20,039 bases of DNA from Candidatus Thorarchaeota archaeon (lineage in GTDB: Archaea > Asgardarchaeota > Thorarchaeia > Thorarchaeales > Thorarchaeaceae). Shown one piece after another: positions 1-7,714 of this stretch (its first letter is position 1; each line of letters begins with the position of its first letter). The stretch lies in NCBI GenBank assembly GCA_016839345.1, contig JAEOUL010000192.1, positions 1 through 20,039 of the forward strand. The letters are read 5' to 3'. A program made the translations under genes and the position numbers. The notes under the pieces are model-generated. The model saw nothing but the letters and a program-made list of their open reading frames with translations. It was not told where the DNA came from and searched no databases.

Positions 1-134
1 AAAACTCTCCCCGCATCAATTGGTCGTCCTCCTCCACCAAGTACTGGAGCTGCATTGGCAATCCATGCAGACAATCCAAGCCAGATTGATAATTCAAAGA
101 GGGCGAGTTCTTCATACATTGAACAATACTCCAT
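1..134 (-). CDS. carS: CDP-archaeol synthase, N-terminal part (cut by window edge)
   Basis: The minus strand from ATG at 134 stays open to the window edge, giving about 44 residues. The visible part has a hydrophobic stretch followed by ANAAPVLGGGGRPIDAGR. This matches the N-terminal signature of the CarS/DUF46 family (small polytopic membrane proteins with an AN-x-PV...GGG-x-PID-x-G motif). CarS transfers CTP onto unsaturated archaeol phosphate to form CDP-archaeol, the activated precursor of archaeal membrane phospholipids. The gene starts 23 bases after the radB stop on the same strand, so the two probably share a transcript. A second in-frame ATG lies at 119. No strong ribosome binding site is visible; a weak GGGTAA lies upstream. 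The family call rests on one motif plus hydrophobicity, and the catalytic remainder is outside the window. Confidence 0.75.
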   Translation of the reverse strand, partial: MEYCSMYEELALFELSIWLGLSAWIANAAPVLGGGGRPIDAGRV

Positions 135-157
135 GTGTGCGGTTTAGTTACCCAATT

Positions 158-847
158 TCACTCTTTCTTATCTGGTTTCTCAGTCGTGAACCCTCTTTCA
201 CTGAGATATAGGCGTCCATCAGATGGCTCACCCTCCGGAACTATCCGTTTGATGATTCTGCCGCCCTTGTCTTTTCCTACTCGCATCTTAATACTATATT
301 CTGACCAATACTCTAGAATGTTCTTTGCGACTGGTTCAAAGTCACCCTGCTCTTTCATGCGAGCTCTCACTTGGTTCAGGACCAACACAACAACATCATG
401 CTTTCTGGCAAGTCCCTTTAGAATTCCAGCTTGTCTATTCAACTCACGATGATTCGAATAGTTTGTTTTTTTGTCTTCTAATTCTAATCTGTAGAATTTA
501 GTCAGAGTATCTATGACCACCATCTTTGTGTCTTCTCGAATATAGAGGTCCAAATCATCAATCAACGCTCCCTGCTCAGCAAATCCTCTCGGCACGAAAA
601 TCTTCACCATGGCTTCAAGGTCACTGAAAGAATGACCAGTCACCTGCTCAAGTCGTTCCACAGGCGATGCTGTTTCTGTATTGATATAGATGGTTCCAAA
701 GTCGAGTCTATATGCGGCACCAATGAACTGTATGGCCAATGTCGTCTTACCTGCTGCGGCCTCTCCGTATACATGAGTGAATGATCCTGTGAAAAGACCG
801 CCATTCAAGATGCGATCAAGTAGCGATACCCCAGACGGAAGAATCAA
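158..847 (-). CDS. radB: RadB, RecA-family recombination paralogue
   Basis: A 229-residue single-domain RecA/Rad51-family ATPase. The Walker A motif GEAAAGKT is at residues 28-35 and a Walker B-like MVVID is near residue 110. It lacks the N-terminal helix-hairpin-helix domain of RadA, and its short length and opening (PSGVSLLDRILNGG) are typical of archaeal RadB. RadB is regarded as an accessory factor of RadA-driven homologous recombination, related to eukaryotic Rad51 paralogues. The start is TTG; an in-frame TGA lies four codons upstream, so a longer N-terminus is excluded, and a GTGAG-like ribosome binding site lies a few bases before the start. carS follows closely on the same strand. 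Upstream is a 67-base divergent promoter region containing nested inverted repeats. Confidence 0.9.
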   Translation of the reverse strand: MILPSGVSLLDRILNGGLFTGSFTHVYGEAAAGKTTLAIQFIGAAYRLDFGTIYINTETASPVERLEQVTGHSFSDLEAMVKIFVPRGFAEQGALIDDLDLYIREDTKMVVIDTLTKFYRLELEDKKTNYSNHRELNRQAGILKGLARKHDVVVLVLNQVRARMKEQGDFEPVAKNILEYWSEYSIKMRVGKDKGGRIIKRIVPEGEPSDGRLYLSERGFTTEKPDKKE

Positions 848-860
848 ATTCTATCTCACT

Positions 861-892
861 GCTTATCAGTCGTCACTCTTTGAGTGATAAGC
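861..892. promoter_or_regulatory. Nested inverted repeats in the divergent radB / nuclease promoter
   Basis: The 67 bases between the radB TTG (847) and the divergent ATG (915) contain GCTTATCA at 861-868 and its perfect reverse complement TGATAAGC at 885-892. Inside lies a second perfect dyad, TCACTC (873-878) and GAGTGA (882-887), with a 3-base spacer. The two dyads have different centres and share bases, so they could act as alternative protein sites or overlapping operators. That both genes are co-controlled from here is inferred from position. Confidence 0.4.
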
Positions 893-914
893 ATACCTAG
901 AAGGAACCAATATC

Positions 915-1685
915 ATGTTTAAGTGGCAGGTTGCAATTGCCACAGAGAATCCCCGGGTGCTCTATCTTGCAATCGAGCTCCTGAAGAAGATGGGGCTCAA
1001 ATTTATAGTCTGCACGACAGATGACACTCGTTGTGAGCACGCAAAAGTGGTCATAACCACTCCTAAGGACTCGCTGACCCAAACTTATGATTCAATAGTG
1101 GTTATAGACGAAAAACTCGATCCAGATTTCACTTCTATTAAAATCCTAAGTGAACTGAATGATGTGGACGCCCCAAAGCTAGTTGTAGTCGGTGTTGACC
1201 CAGGAATGCGTTTTGGAGTTGCTCTACTATTGGATGGAATTGTGACATACAAGAACTCACTGACATCTCCCGGCGACGCAGTACGACTGACAGTGCGTTT
1301 GAAGTCATATGTTACACAACTTTTTCCATCGTGTGATGTTATTGTGCGTGTCGGGACCGGATCCAAGTTATATTCAACGCTATACCTGAGAGATGCTCAT
1401 AGCAAATATCCTGACCTTGAAATTGAGCTTGTTAATGAACACCACACAACACTATCCAGTGGAGTCACATCAGATCAGACGTCTGCAATCCTCATTGCCG
1501 GTAGAACCGGTCGTACTCAGAATGATACTGACACGGTTCTAGAACCAAAAGAAGGATATATTCGTTCACTACGACAATTTGTACGACGCTACACGCGGGG
1601 GAAGAGAAGCTTATCCCCAAGAGAAGCTCGATCTATTCTACTTGATGAAGTTTCATTGGACAGTTTCCTAGTCGAGGAATATTAA
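915..1685 (+). CDS. Predicted RNase H-fold (RuvC/YqgF-like) nuclease with N-terminal domain
   Basis: A 256-residue protein. Residues 1-85 form an alternating beta-alpha domain of unrecognised type. From about residue 88 there is a RuvC/YqgF-like RNase H fold: hydrophobic strand then GVDPGMRFGVALLLDG with first acidic residue D95; VRVGTG near 144-149; ELVNEHHTT (E175), resembling the DERLTT segment of YqgF; and SDQTSAILIAG (D187). D95, E175 and D187 are therefore the likely metal-binding triad. Family knowledge suggests a Holliday junction resolvase-like or RNA-processing nuclease; the exact substrate cannot be read from sequence. The C-terminal 40 residues are basic (RRYTRGKRSLSPREAR) and may bind nucleic acid. 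An AAGGAA site lies about 9 bases before the ATG. It is divergent from radB, and its TAA overlaps the stop of the convergent XPD gene in the palindrome TTAA. Confidence 0.6.
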   Translation: MFKWQVAIATENPRVLYLAIELLKKMGLKFIVCTTDDTRCEHAKVVITTPKDSLTQTYDSIVVIDEKLDPDFTSIKILSELNDVDAPKLVVVGVDPGMRFGVALLLDGIVTYKNSLTSPGDAVRLTVRLKSYVTQLFPSCDVIVRVGTGSKLYSTLYLRDAHSKYPDLEIELVNEHHTTLSSGVTSDQTSAILIAGRTGRTQNDTDTVLEPKEGYIRSLRQFVRRYTRGKRSLSPREARSILLDEVSLDSFLVEEY

Positions 1686-3613
1686 GCCATGAAGAAGCTC
1701 TCGACCCGGTGAGCAGTGACTTCAGGGTCATTTTGGATTACCTGAGTGACTTCCGTCAACCAAGAAGGAATAAATCTACTGAGATAGGGTGTGCTGAATC
1801 GTTGGTCAAGCATAACAATTACTCCTCTATCATCCAGTCTTCTCACTGGTCTGCCGGCAGCCTGAATTGCACGAGTCATGGCTGGCAACACATATGCGTA
1901 GTCTCTCCCTTTTTGGTCAAATCTCGAATCATAATAACTAATTAGCGACTCCACTCTAGGGGTGGGTTTTGCATAGGGTACACCAACAACCACAACGCTT
2001 TCCATAGTGGATCCTGGAAAATCACCACCCTCGGAGTTACGACCTCCTTGTACTCCAAGAAGTACAGCACCTCCTTTGTTTCCTTGCTTTCTGAAAGCCT
2101 CAATCAACTTATCATTTTCAACGCCTTTCATCCCAGGTTTCTCAACGAAAAGTTCCTTTCGAAGGCGATCTTCCAAACCAGCCTCAACTAGCGATTTGCC
2201 TACAGTATAGCTCGAAGTGAATATACCAGTATTACTTGGACTTGAGTGAGCTACAGCAACACAATGTTCCACCATTCGCTTGAACGTAGATTGATTACGA
2301 TTCTGGAATGATGTATCAAGTCCATCAATAATCAGACCGAGTCTATTACGTTGAGCAAAAGGACTTTGGAAAGTCGCTAATACTGCATCGGAATCGAAAC
2401 CTAACATCTCGGAGTATGCCTTCAATGGCGAAATAGTACCTGAAATGGCTACAGAACTATGAACCAAATCTAATACACGGCTCGTAACCACTGTAGGATC
2501 CAATGCAACAAGGTCCAATGATACTCTTTTCCTCTCTCCATATCCTCGACCCGATGTCAACAAGAACGAATAATCCTGTCTATCAACATACTGTAGCCAT
2601 CTAATTAGGAACTCGCTTACCCTGTATATGAAAGAGCGTGGAAATTTCCCAGCTTTTAGAAGTCCCTTGCGTATCTTCGCTCCGAGTTCTTTCATATGCC
2701 CTAGAACTAATTTTTGATTTTCCAGTTTGGCTATGACCAATGAGGATTCAACAATTTTTCGAGGTTCAATGATTTTTTCTTCAATCTGCTTCATATCAGA
2801 GGACAATTCTAAAATGGACTTTGCTAGGGCGCGACAGAAATCTTTTGAAATCTCATCATTATAGGTTGTCGCTTCTCGTAAAGCTTGCCTTACTGTTCCC
2901 ACAGCTAATGAATCACTGGCTGAATCCAAAGCTGTTGTGGGTACATTATGAGCCTCATCCTGGACAAGCACCATCTTGGAAGTAGGAGTTTCAAGGTCTG
3001 GAATAAAGACATCTAAAATCCAAGGATCGAAGACATACAAGTATGAGAGGGCTACAACATCAACAACCTTAGCAAGACGTTTTGCAAGCTCATAAGGACA
3101 CAGTGCTCTGTCTTTTCCTATCTTAGCGATTTCAGGAGCTGTCAGAACCTTCTTTGGCATGTCTTCAATGAGTTCATCAGGGTCTCCAGATCTCCGAAGT
3201 TTCTCGTAGTATGGACACCTTCCAGTTGCCTTCAATTGCCCACATACCTCTGATATCGGAGCCACAAAATCTGCACTCTCCAAGACAAAAGAATTCAAGC
3301 ACATATGGTGTCTTCCACGAAAAGATACTCCGCTGACATCAATTTTCTTCGATATCTCCTCAAGTTCCTCCATTACGCGATCAAGTTGTCTATGGGTTCT
3401 TGCACAATACAGAATCTTGCCATTGTTCCGTTTAATCCAAGGCATGACACCACTCAATGTTACACAGGTTTTTCCAAACCCATTGGGAGCCTCTGCACAG
3501 ATGTGTGTTCCTGCATTAACCGACGACTCAATCCTCTTCATCATTTCCTCCTGACCCTCACGGGTTTCATCATAAGGAAAATAGTCTGTGAAACCAGGTG
3601 TTTCGTCAGTCAT
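1682..3613 (-). CDS. xpd: XPD/Rad3-type Fe-S DNA helicase
   Basis: A superfamily 2 5'-to-3' DNA helicase of 643 residues from the chosen start. It begins near YFPYDETREGQEEMM, the usual XPD Q-motif-like opening. Walker A EAPNGFGKT is at about 41-49. Four cysteines at about 105, 124, 133 and 172 match the 4Fe-4S cluster spacing of XPD, FANCJ and DinG helicases. The DEAH box (VQDEAHNVP) is near 219, and motif VI (QAAGRPVRR) lies near the C-terminus. Archaeal XPD is thought to unwind damaged DNA in repair. The frame is open up to a GTG at 3715, but the extra 34 residues are basic, unlike the family, and would abut the divergent start at 3718. The ATG at 3613 fits homologues better and leaves a 104-base promoter region. 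All core motifs look intact. Confidence 0.9.
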   Translation of the reverse strand: MTDETPGFTDYFPYDETREGQEEMMKRIESSVNAGTHICAEAPNGFGKTCVTLSGVMPWIKRNNGKILYCARTHRQLDRVMEELEEISKKIDVSGVSFRGRHHMCLNSFVLESADFVAPISEVCGQLKATGRCPYYEKLRRSGDPDELIEDMPKKVLTAPEIAKIGKDRALCPYELAKRLAKVVDVVALSYLYVFDPWILDVFIPDLETPTSKMVLVQDEAHNVPTTALDSASDSLAVGTVRQALREATTYNDEISKDFCRALAKSILELSSDMKQIEEKIIEPRKIVESSLVIAKLENQKLVLGHMKELGAKIRKGLLKAGKFPRSFIYRVSEFLIRWLQYVDRQDYSFLLTSGRGYGERKRVSLDLVALDPTVVTSRVLDLVHSSVAISGTISPLKAYSEMLGFDSDAVLATFQSPFAQRNRLGLIIDGLDTSFQNRNQSTFKRMVEHCVAVAHSSPSNTGIFTSSYTVGKSLVEAGLEDRLRKELFVEKPGMKGVENDKLIEAFRKQGNKGGAVLLGVQGGRNSEGGDFPGSTMESVVVVGVPYAKPTPRVESLISYYDSRFDQKGRDYAYVLPAMTRAIQAAGRPVRRLDDRGVIVMLDQRFSTPYLSRFIPSWLTEVTQVIQNDPEVTAHRVESFFMA

Positions 3614-3717
3614 TTGACATCTAATACTTCTGCCCTTCTTAGCCCTGATAATCCTGTTGTTTTTGTAAGGATGCGTTAGTGATTTATCCCACCTATACTT
3701 CCCTATTTTGAACACTA

Positions 3718-4062
3718 ATGGAGTTTGAAGACATATTCGAGTTTTCTTCAGAAACCTCTGCAGGGAAAATCATGGTCCGCATTATGGATCTGTCGAATGG
3801 TCAGCTTGTATTAATCACAGACTCAGATCGTTTTCGACTTGGTCTTGCTGCAGTAGCTATTCCTGCTGGACATGGTCGTTCAGGACCAACCTCAACAGGA
3901 TTGTTCACAATGGGACTTGATATTACTCTTGTAAGAACGCTTGCAGAGAGAATTGCATCTTGGACAAACCAGACCTGTATGCTAGTGTTGGGAATGGGTG
4001 CACTGACCCGCGAACATATGATGGAAATCACAGTTCTCCTAAAGGACCATTTCGTTTCTTGA
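3718..4062 (+). CDS. PAC4-like proteasome assembly chaperone candidate
   Basis: A 114-residue protein with no signal peptide or membrane segment. Its pattern resembles eukaryotic proteasome assembly chaperone 4 (PSMG4): a strand with ITDSDRFRLGLAAVAIP, then SGPTSTGLFTMG, then LVRTLAERIASWTNQ, a short strand (CMLVLGM) and a terminal helix ending LLKDHF. Human PSMG4 shows the same order (LAVAM, PVSTSLLG, LAQRLARKTNKQ, then a strand and a charged helix) at similar spacing and length. PAC3/PAC4 heterodimers guide assembly of the 20S proteasome alpha ring. The family call is from remembered pattern only and needs a profile search; otherwise it is a conserved hypothetical. It lies divergent to xpd, and its last 35 bases overlap the convergent zinc-protein gene. 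No ribosome binding site is visible, so the transcript may be leaderless. Confidence 0.45.
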   Translation: MEFEDIFEFSSETSAGKIMVRIMDLSNGQLVLITDSDRFRLGLAAVAIPAGHGRSGPTSTGLFTMGLDITLVRTLAERIASWTNQTCMLVLGMGALTREHMMEITVLLKDHFVS

Positions 4063-4258
4063 GATGCTCAATTACATCAATAACCCAACGACCCGTTTCT
4101 TCGATTAGTACCAACTTCTCCATATAATTCTCCCAATCCAATCCAGTTGCTTTTTTCCACCCATCATGTGCCATTCTAAGGTTGTTCAAAGCTTCAAGGT
4201 GATAACGACACAAATCATTATCGACGACATCTCGACTGCATATCACGCATTTCGTCAT
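4028..4258 (-). CDS. Small zinc-binding protein coupled to topoisomerase I
   Basis: A 76-residue protein. It starts with a treble-clef-like CVIC (C4, C7) followed by CRYH (C17, H20), a probable CCCH zinc site. A helical region follows with a conserved-looking GRWVIDVIEHL near the C-terminus. I recall similar short proteins in other archaea, but none with a known function. Its ATG overlaps the topA stop in ATGA (4255-4258), so translation is probably coupled to topA and the protein may act with it or share its regulation. The 3' end overlaps the convergent PAC4-like gene by 35 bases. A role as a topoisomerase partner is only a guess from the coupling. Confidence 0.7.
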   Translation of the reverse strand: MTKCVICSRDVVDNDLCRYHLEALNNLRMAHDGWKKATGLDWENYMEKLVLIEETGRWVIDVIEHLKKRNGPLGEL

Positions 4259-6384
4259 TTGTCTGATGACTCCTGTTTCTTCTTGGCTTGTTTTGCTCTC
4301 CGCTCATCAAGTGCCTCGAGTTCGTCTTTTCGTCCAGGACATTCAGTCCAATTGATACAGGTTTCCCATTTCCGTCGTCCTGATACCACTTGAATCATCT
4401 TATGCCCACAGTAAGGACATGTTTCATCCAATGGAGATATCTCCCCTTTCTGAGGAAGCGCGAAAGTCTGGTCACACTTTTCATCCTTATAATTAGAACA
4501 ACCTACGAATCTCTTTCCGGTTTTTGCTGACTTGATTATCCGTAGTGTACCATCCCTACATTTTGGACACTCACCCAACTCTTCCGTTGACTTCCAATAT
4601 CTCTGAAGCCCCAGAACCAGAGCCTCCCCAATCTCTTGCTCTTGAGAATTGAAATCATTAAGAAGCTCTAACAAGCCATCCTTTGCCCTCGACAAAACAT
4701 TCTCTCGTTTGGTCTGTTCTCTCTGAATCTCATCCATCTCTTTCTCTAGTTGTCTGGTCAACTCAGGAGAGAGCATATCTGGAACATATCGTTCTAAGGT
4801 TTCATAGAGTGCATATCCTAAGGTTGAAAGTTCAAATCTATCATTTAGAGTGTAACCCCTAGACTTGACAGAGTCCACAATTCTCGCTCTTGTCGCTTTT
4901 GTGCCGAGATTCTCCTTCTCAAGCAATTTCAAGAGACTTGCAGGGTTGAACCGAGGAGGTGGTTGAGAATACCGCTCATGAGAGCTAACCGGACTCAATA
5001 CCATCAAATCGCCTTCAGATAGTTCGGGAAGTTCTTTCTCTCCTGTTTTTGCGTATGGGCCATAGAACTCCATCCAACCCTGTTTCAATACTCTTAATCC
5101 TCGAAGATATAGCAAGTGACCTTTACAACTGATATCTGCTCGAAGATGTTCTTTCACCGCAGGTTCACCAAATAGTGCTAGGAATCTTCTTACAATAAGA
5201 TCAAACAATTTCTTCTCGCTCGGAGTCAGTTGTTTTGAGGGCTTTGAGCCTGTAGGATGTATTGCTGGATGAGCAGGATCCGTCTTTTTTCCTTGAACTG
5301 GTGTTTGGTTCCCACTTTGAAGCACTTTCTTTGCCAATTGAGCGTAGTTCTTCATACTCGCGATTCCATTGAGGATTTCTTTCAGATTTAGTGTTTCAGG
5401 GAGCTTTTCACTACCTGTGCGAGGGTATGATATGACCGCATCTAGATAGAGTGATTGAGCCACAGCCAGCGTCCTACTTGGTTTGAATCCGAAGTGCCTA
5501 TAAGCCTCAGCCTGAAGACTACTCAGATTGAATGGAGGGTGTGGTTGCTGCTCTGTAGTTCTACTGTTTATCGAGTCCACATGAGCTGTTTCTCCATTAA
5601 GATCACTAACGACTTCCAGAGCTTCAGCCTCAATATCCAAGCGTTTCTTTGAATACTCAAGTTCAATCGCCACTCCATTATGCATAGTTTCAGCCCGAAT
5701 CACCCAGAATGGTTGAGGGACAAACACATTGATTTCCTGTTCTCTTGTTGCCACATATGACAAGGTTGGACCCTGAACTCTTCCGGTGGACACAATCTTG
5801 AACCAGCCTACTGTATTCTTTATTGCGAGAGTCAGTGCTCGTGTGAGATTGATTCCAAAGAGCCAATCAACCTCATGCCGGACTTGGCCCGATTCAATCA
5901 TTGGAAAGTCTAACCTGTCAGCCATTTCATCATATGCTTGTTGCACATCGTTGTCTGTAAGGGCAGAGAAGACCATCCGATGTGCCACATTAGGATTTGT
6001 TTTACAAGCATACTTCAAAGTAAGATATCCAATGAGACTGCCTTCTATGTCAAAGTCTGTAGCAACGACAAAGGTATCAACATCCTTTGAGAGTCTTCGT
6101 ATCAGATTGATGATTGGCTTAGTTTGGGCAGCTTTCTTATCCACTTCATATTTTGGCACCCAATCTGTTTCCAAGCGAGGGTAGGTCCATCCCTTTTCTG
6201 TCTGTTTTAGTTCAAAGAGGTGCCCAAGAGCATATACAACAATGAGCTCATCAATACCTCTTGTGCATTCAAAATACGATGCTCCACGTTTCTTGATTTC
6301 TGTTGGCGCTTGGTTATCATCCAGGGCACTAGCTATTCGCTTAGCTGCGGTAGGTTTCTCGGTGATAATCATCACTCTTGACAA
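4255..6384 (-). CDS. topA: DNA topoisomerase I (type IA)
   Basis: A 709-residue archaeal type IA topoisomerase, which relaxes negative supercoils by single-strand passage. The TOPRIM domain opens with MIITEKPTAAKRIA (E9) and has ATDFDIEG (D110, D112, E114). The active-site tyrosine is Y320 in SYPRTGS. Other conserved parts include RVQGPTLSY and NLGTKATRA. The C-terminus carries two zinc-ribbon-like units, starting CPKC near 608 and CPYCG near 655. The reading frame starts at TTG 6384, with GTG and ATG alternatives 3 and 4 codons later; an AGGAG lies 12 bases before the TTG, so the exact start is uncertain. A GTATATATTC box on the minus strand at 6443-6452 is a good promoter candidate. The downstream small zinc protein overlaps the stop codon. 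Confidence 0.95.
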   Translation of the reverse strand: MSRVMIITEKPTAAKRIASALDDNQAPTEIKKRGASYFECTRGIDELIVVYALGHLFELKQTEKGWTYPRLETDWVPKYEVDKKAAQTKPIINLIRRLSKDVDTFVVATDFDIEGSLIGYLTLKYACKTNPNVAHRMVFSALTDNDVQQAYDEMADRLDFPMIESGQVRHEVDWLFGINLTRALTLAIKNTVGWFKIVSTGRVQGPTLSYVATREQEINVFVPQPFWVIRAETMHNGVAIELEYSKKRLDIEAEALEVVSDLNGETAHVDSINSRTTEQQPHPPFNLSSLQAEAYRHFGFKPSRTLAVAQSLYLDAVISYPRTGSEKLPETLNLKEILNGIASMKNYAQLAKKVLQSGNQTPVQGKKTDPAHPAIHPTGSKPSKQLTPSEKKLFDLIVRRFLALFGEPAVKEHLRADISCKGHLLYLRGLRVLKQGWMEFYGPYAKTGEKELPELSEGDLMVLSPVSSHERYSQPPPRFNPASLLKLLEKENLGTKATRARIVDSVKSRGYTLNDRFELSTLGYALYETLERYVPDMLSPELTRQLEKEMDEIQREQTKRENVLSRAKDGLLELLNDFNSQEQEIGEALVLGLQRYWKSTEELGECPKCRDGTLRIIKSAKTGKRFVGCSNYKDEKCDQTFALPQKGEISPLDETCPYCGHKMIQVVSGRRKWETCINWTECPGRKDELEALDERRAKQAKKKQESSDK

Positions 6385-6442
6385 AGTGTTAAGTCGCTCC
6401 TGTAGGATTTTGACATCTCTTCACAGTCAAATAGCCATTGTG

Positions 6443-6452
6443 GAATATATAC
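6443..6452 (-). promoter_or_regulatory. TATA box for topA
   Basis: On the minus strand this reads GTATATATTC. It lies about 60 bases before the TTG start of topA, so transcription would start near 6421 and leave a leader of about 37 bases that includes the AGGAG at about 6397-6401. Because TATATA is nearly symmetric, it could also serve the divergent OSTC-like gene. Confidence 0.5.
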
Positions 6453-6510
6453 AATTTTCAGGATAGTACATATCTTTGCATATCGCGATAGTCTTAAAAG
6501 CAGACACAAA

Positions 6511-6960
6511 ATGGGACCCGTCGAGGTAAGACACTTGAAGCCTTGGTGGCCGAGAATCATTGTAAGACCAAGAGTGCGACTCAGTAGGCCCAGTTTCGGG
6601 ATGCCAACTCGCCCTCCGGACATTGTCATATTTGGACTCCTGTTCATAGTCGTGCTATTTGTTCTCGGTGGTAATATCTATACACTAGTTCGCTCACCTC
6701 CAGCAATTGCAGGAAGTTCTTCAGGTGTTCCGATTCTAATTGCCCCTGGTATTGATCAACAGCTGGGAATGGAGGGTATTGTAGCATCGGTCGTAATCCT
6801 TGTAGGAGTCAGCGGGCTCGGACTTGTTTACTATGGGTCCAAGTATGTATTCCAACCAGGGTATGCGACAAGACTTATGGTGCTAGGGATAATAATGGCT
6901 GGAGTATCATTCCTGATTTTCAGCTATCTTTGGTCAATAAAAGTCGGAATTTTGTCTTGA
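6511..6960 (+). CDS. OSTC/Ost3-Ost6-like membrane subunit of oligosaccharyltransferase
   Basis: A 149-residue integral membrane protein. A basic N-terminal tail of about 36 residues (rich in R, P and W) precedes three predicted membrane segments at about 37-58, 86-108 and 120-141. The order of features resembles eukaryotic OSTC/DC2 (OST3/OST6 family): PS-x-x-MP before TM1, GGNIYTLVRSPPAI after TM1 (OSTC has GGIIYDVIVEPPSV), then GMEGIVAS entering TM2 (OSTC has IMEGLASS), and a closing TM3. In eukaryotes OSTC links the STT3A oligosaccharyltransferase to the Sec61 channel. Both an STT3 homologue (aglB) and Sec61-beta are encoded in this window. Asgard archaea are known to have OST3/6-like homologues. 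No ribosome binding site precedes the ATG; a TATA-like GCATATCG at 6478-6485 would give a nearly leaderless message. Confidence 0.65.
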   Translation: MGPVEVRHLKPWWPRIIVRPRVRLSRPSFGMPTRPPDIVIFGLLFIVVLFVLGGNIYTLVRSPPAIAGSSSGVPILIAPGIDQQLGMEGIVASVVILVGVSGLGLVYYGSKYVFQPGYATRLMVLGIIMAGVSFLIFSYLWSIKVGILS

Positions 6961-7000
6961 TTCGATCAACCTCATGTTACCATTTTCATAATAGATGAGT

Positions 7001-7714
7001 TTAGGTCAGGTAAACATGTTCAATTCCCTTCTCCTCCAGCAGATTGGCAATTAGTTCCTTAGCAATTTCCAGCTTGATTTTCTTTCTCTTGCCCGCGGTG
7101 AAGTGTGTTTCATGGTTTGGTTTTGACCACTTTCCAACTAACTTACCAAAATCCATTCCAGCGAGGATTATTTTCTCAGGACCATATTCACTGACGATAT
7201 AGCATGCTCTATCTCCATCAGTGAATCCACCCCACAAGAAAGCTCTATGCGTTGGTTCAACTTGTGTGCTTCCTAGAACAGGTCCAAGTTCAGGAATAGC
7301 CAACCTTATCATCTCCATGTTATCACCATGACCATGAACGATAAGGAGTGCACCTTTACGACTAACTTCCTTAAGGTGTTCCAAATCCCCATCCAAATCA
7401 GTTACAACCACATCACATCTTATACCATTCTTTAACAAAACTGAAACAGAACCATCCGCAGCAACAATGACCGATTCTGAGATATTTTCATATTTCTTGA
7501 GACTCTCTATCTGCCTATCAAGTGAAGGCCCTGCCCCACAAATAACTACAATCTTCCCAGTAATGGTCGTGCGTAACCGATCCAACAAGGGGTCGGGATT
7601 GATGTTTTCAAGCATTGATGTGATGAGACTTGTAGCCTCATGGTCTCTCTCAATATCCAACTTCAATCGCTGAACTATGTCCAAATAGATAGGACGCCAA
7701 TCAGTCCATCTCAT
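7001..7714 (-). CDS. mptE: Archaeal 6-hydroxymethylpterin pyrophosphokinase (MptE family)
   Basis: A 237-residue cytosolic enzyme of the DUF115/MptE family. Motifs in order: CGAGPSL (59-65), AADG (85-88), TDLDG (105-109), HGHGDN (127-132), GGFTDGDR (162-169) and AGMDFG (185-190). MptE transfers pyrophosphate from ATP to 6-hydroxymethyl-7,8-dihydropterin, the archaeal replacement for bacterial FolK. It activates the pterin for coupling to the aryl amine moiety of folate or methanopterin. The ATG overlaps the stop of folP in ATGA (7711-7714), so the two are translationally coupled and encode consecutive pathway steps. The 3' end is convergent with the OSTC-like gene, with 40 bases between. The length is normal and nothing looks broken. 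Confidence 0.9.
   Translation of the reverse strand: MRWTDWRPIYLDIVQRLKLDIERDHEATSLITSMLENINPDPLLDRLRTTITGKIVVICGAGPSLDRQIESLKKYENISESVIVAADGSVSVLLKNGIRCDVVVTDLDGDLEHLKEVSRKGALLIVHGHGDNMEMIRLAIPELGPVLGSTQVEPTHRAFLWGGFTDGDRACYIVSEYGPEKIILAGMDFGKLVGKWSKPNHETHFTAGKRKKIKLEIAKELIANLLEEKGIEHVYLT

Noticed and set aside
5786..6184. A 132-codon plus-strand frame inside topA
   Set aside because: It is antisense to the conserved TOPRIM region of topA, whose constraints produce such shadow frames.
6372..6647. A 91-codon minus-strand frame over the topA/OSTC-like promoter region
   Set aside because: It runs antisense to the OSTC-like gene and across the divergent promoter; its product is not protein-like and the OSTC-like frame explains the region.
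6973..7018. Imperfect inverted repeat CATGTTACC / GGTAAACATG between the OSTC-like gene and mptE
   Set aside because: One bulge, a 27-base loop and one arm inside the mptE coding sequence make it a poor terminator or operator candidate.
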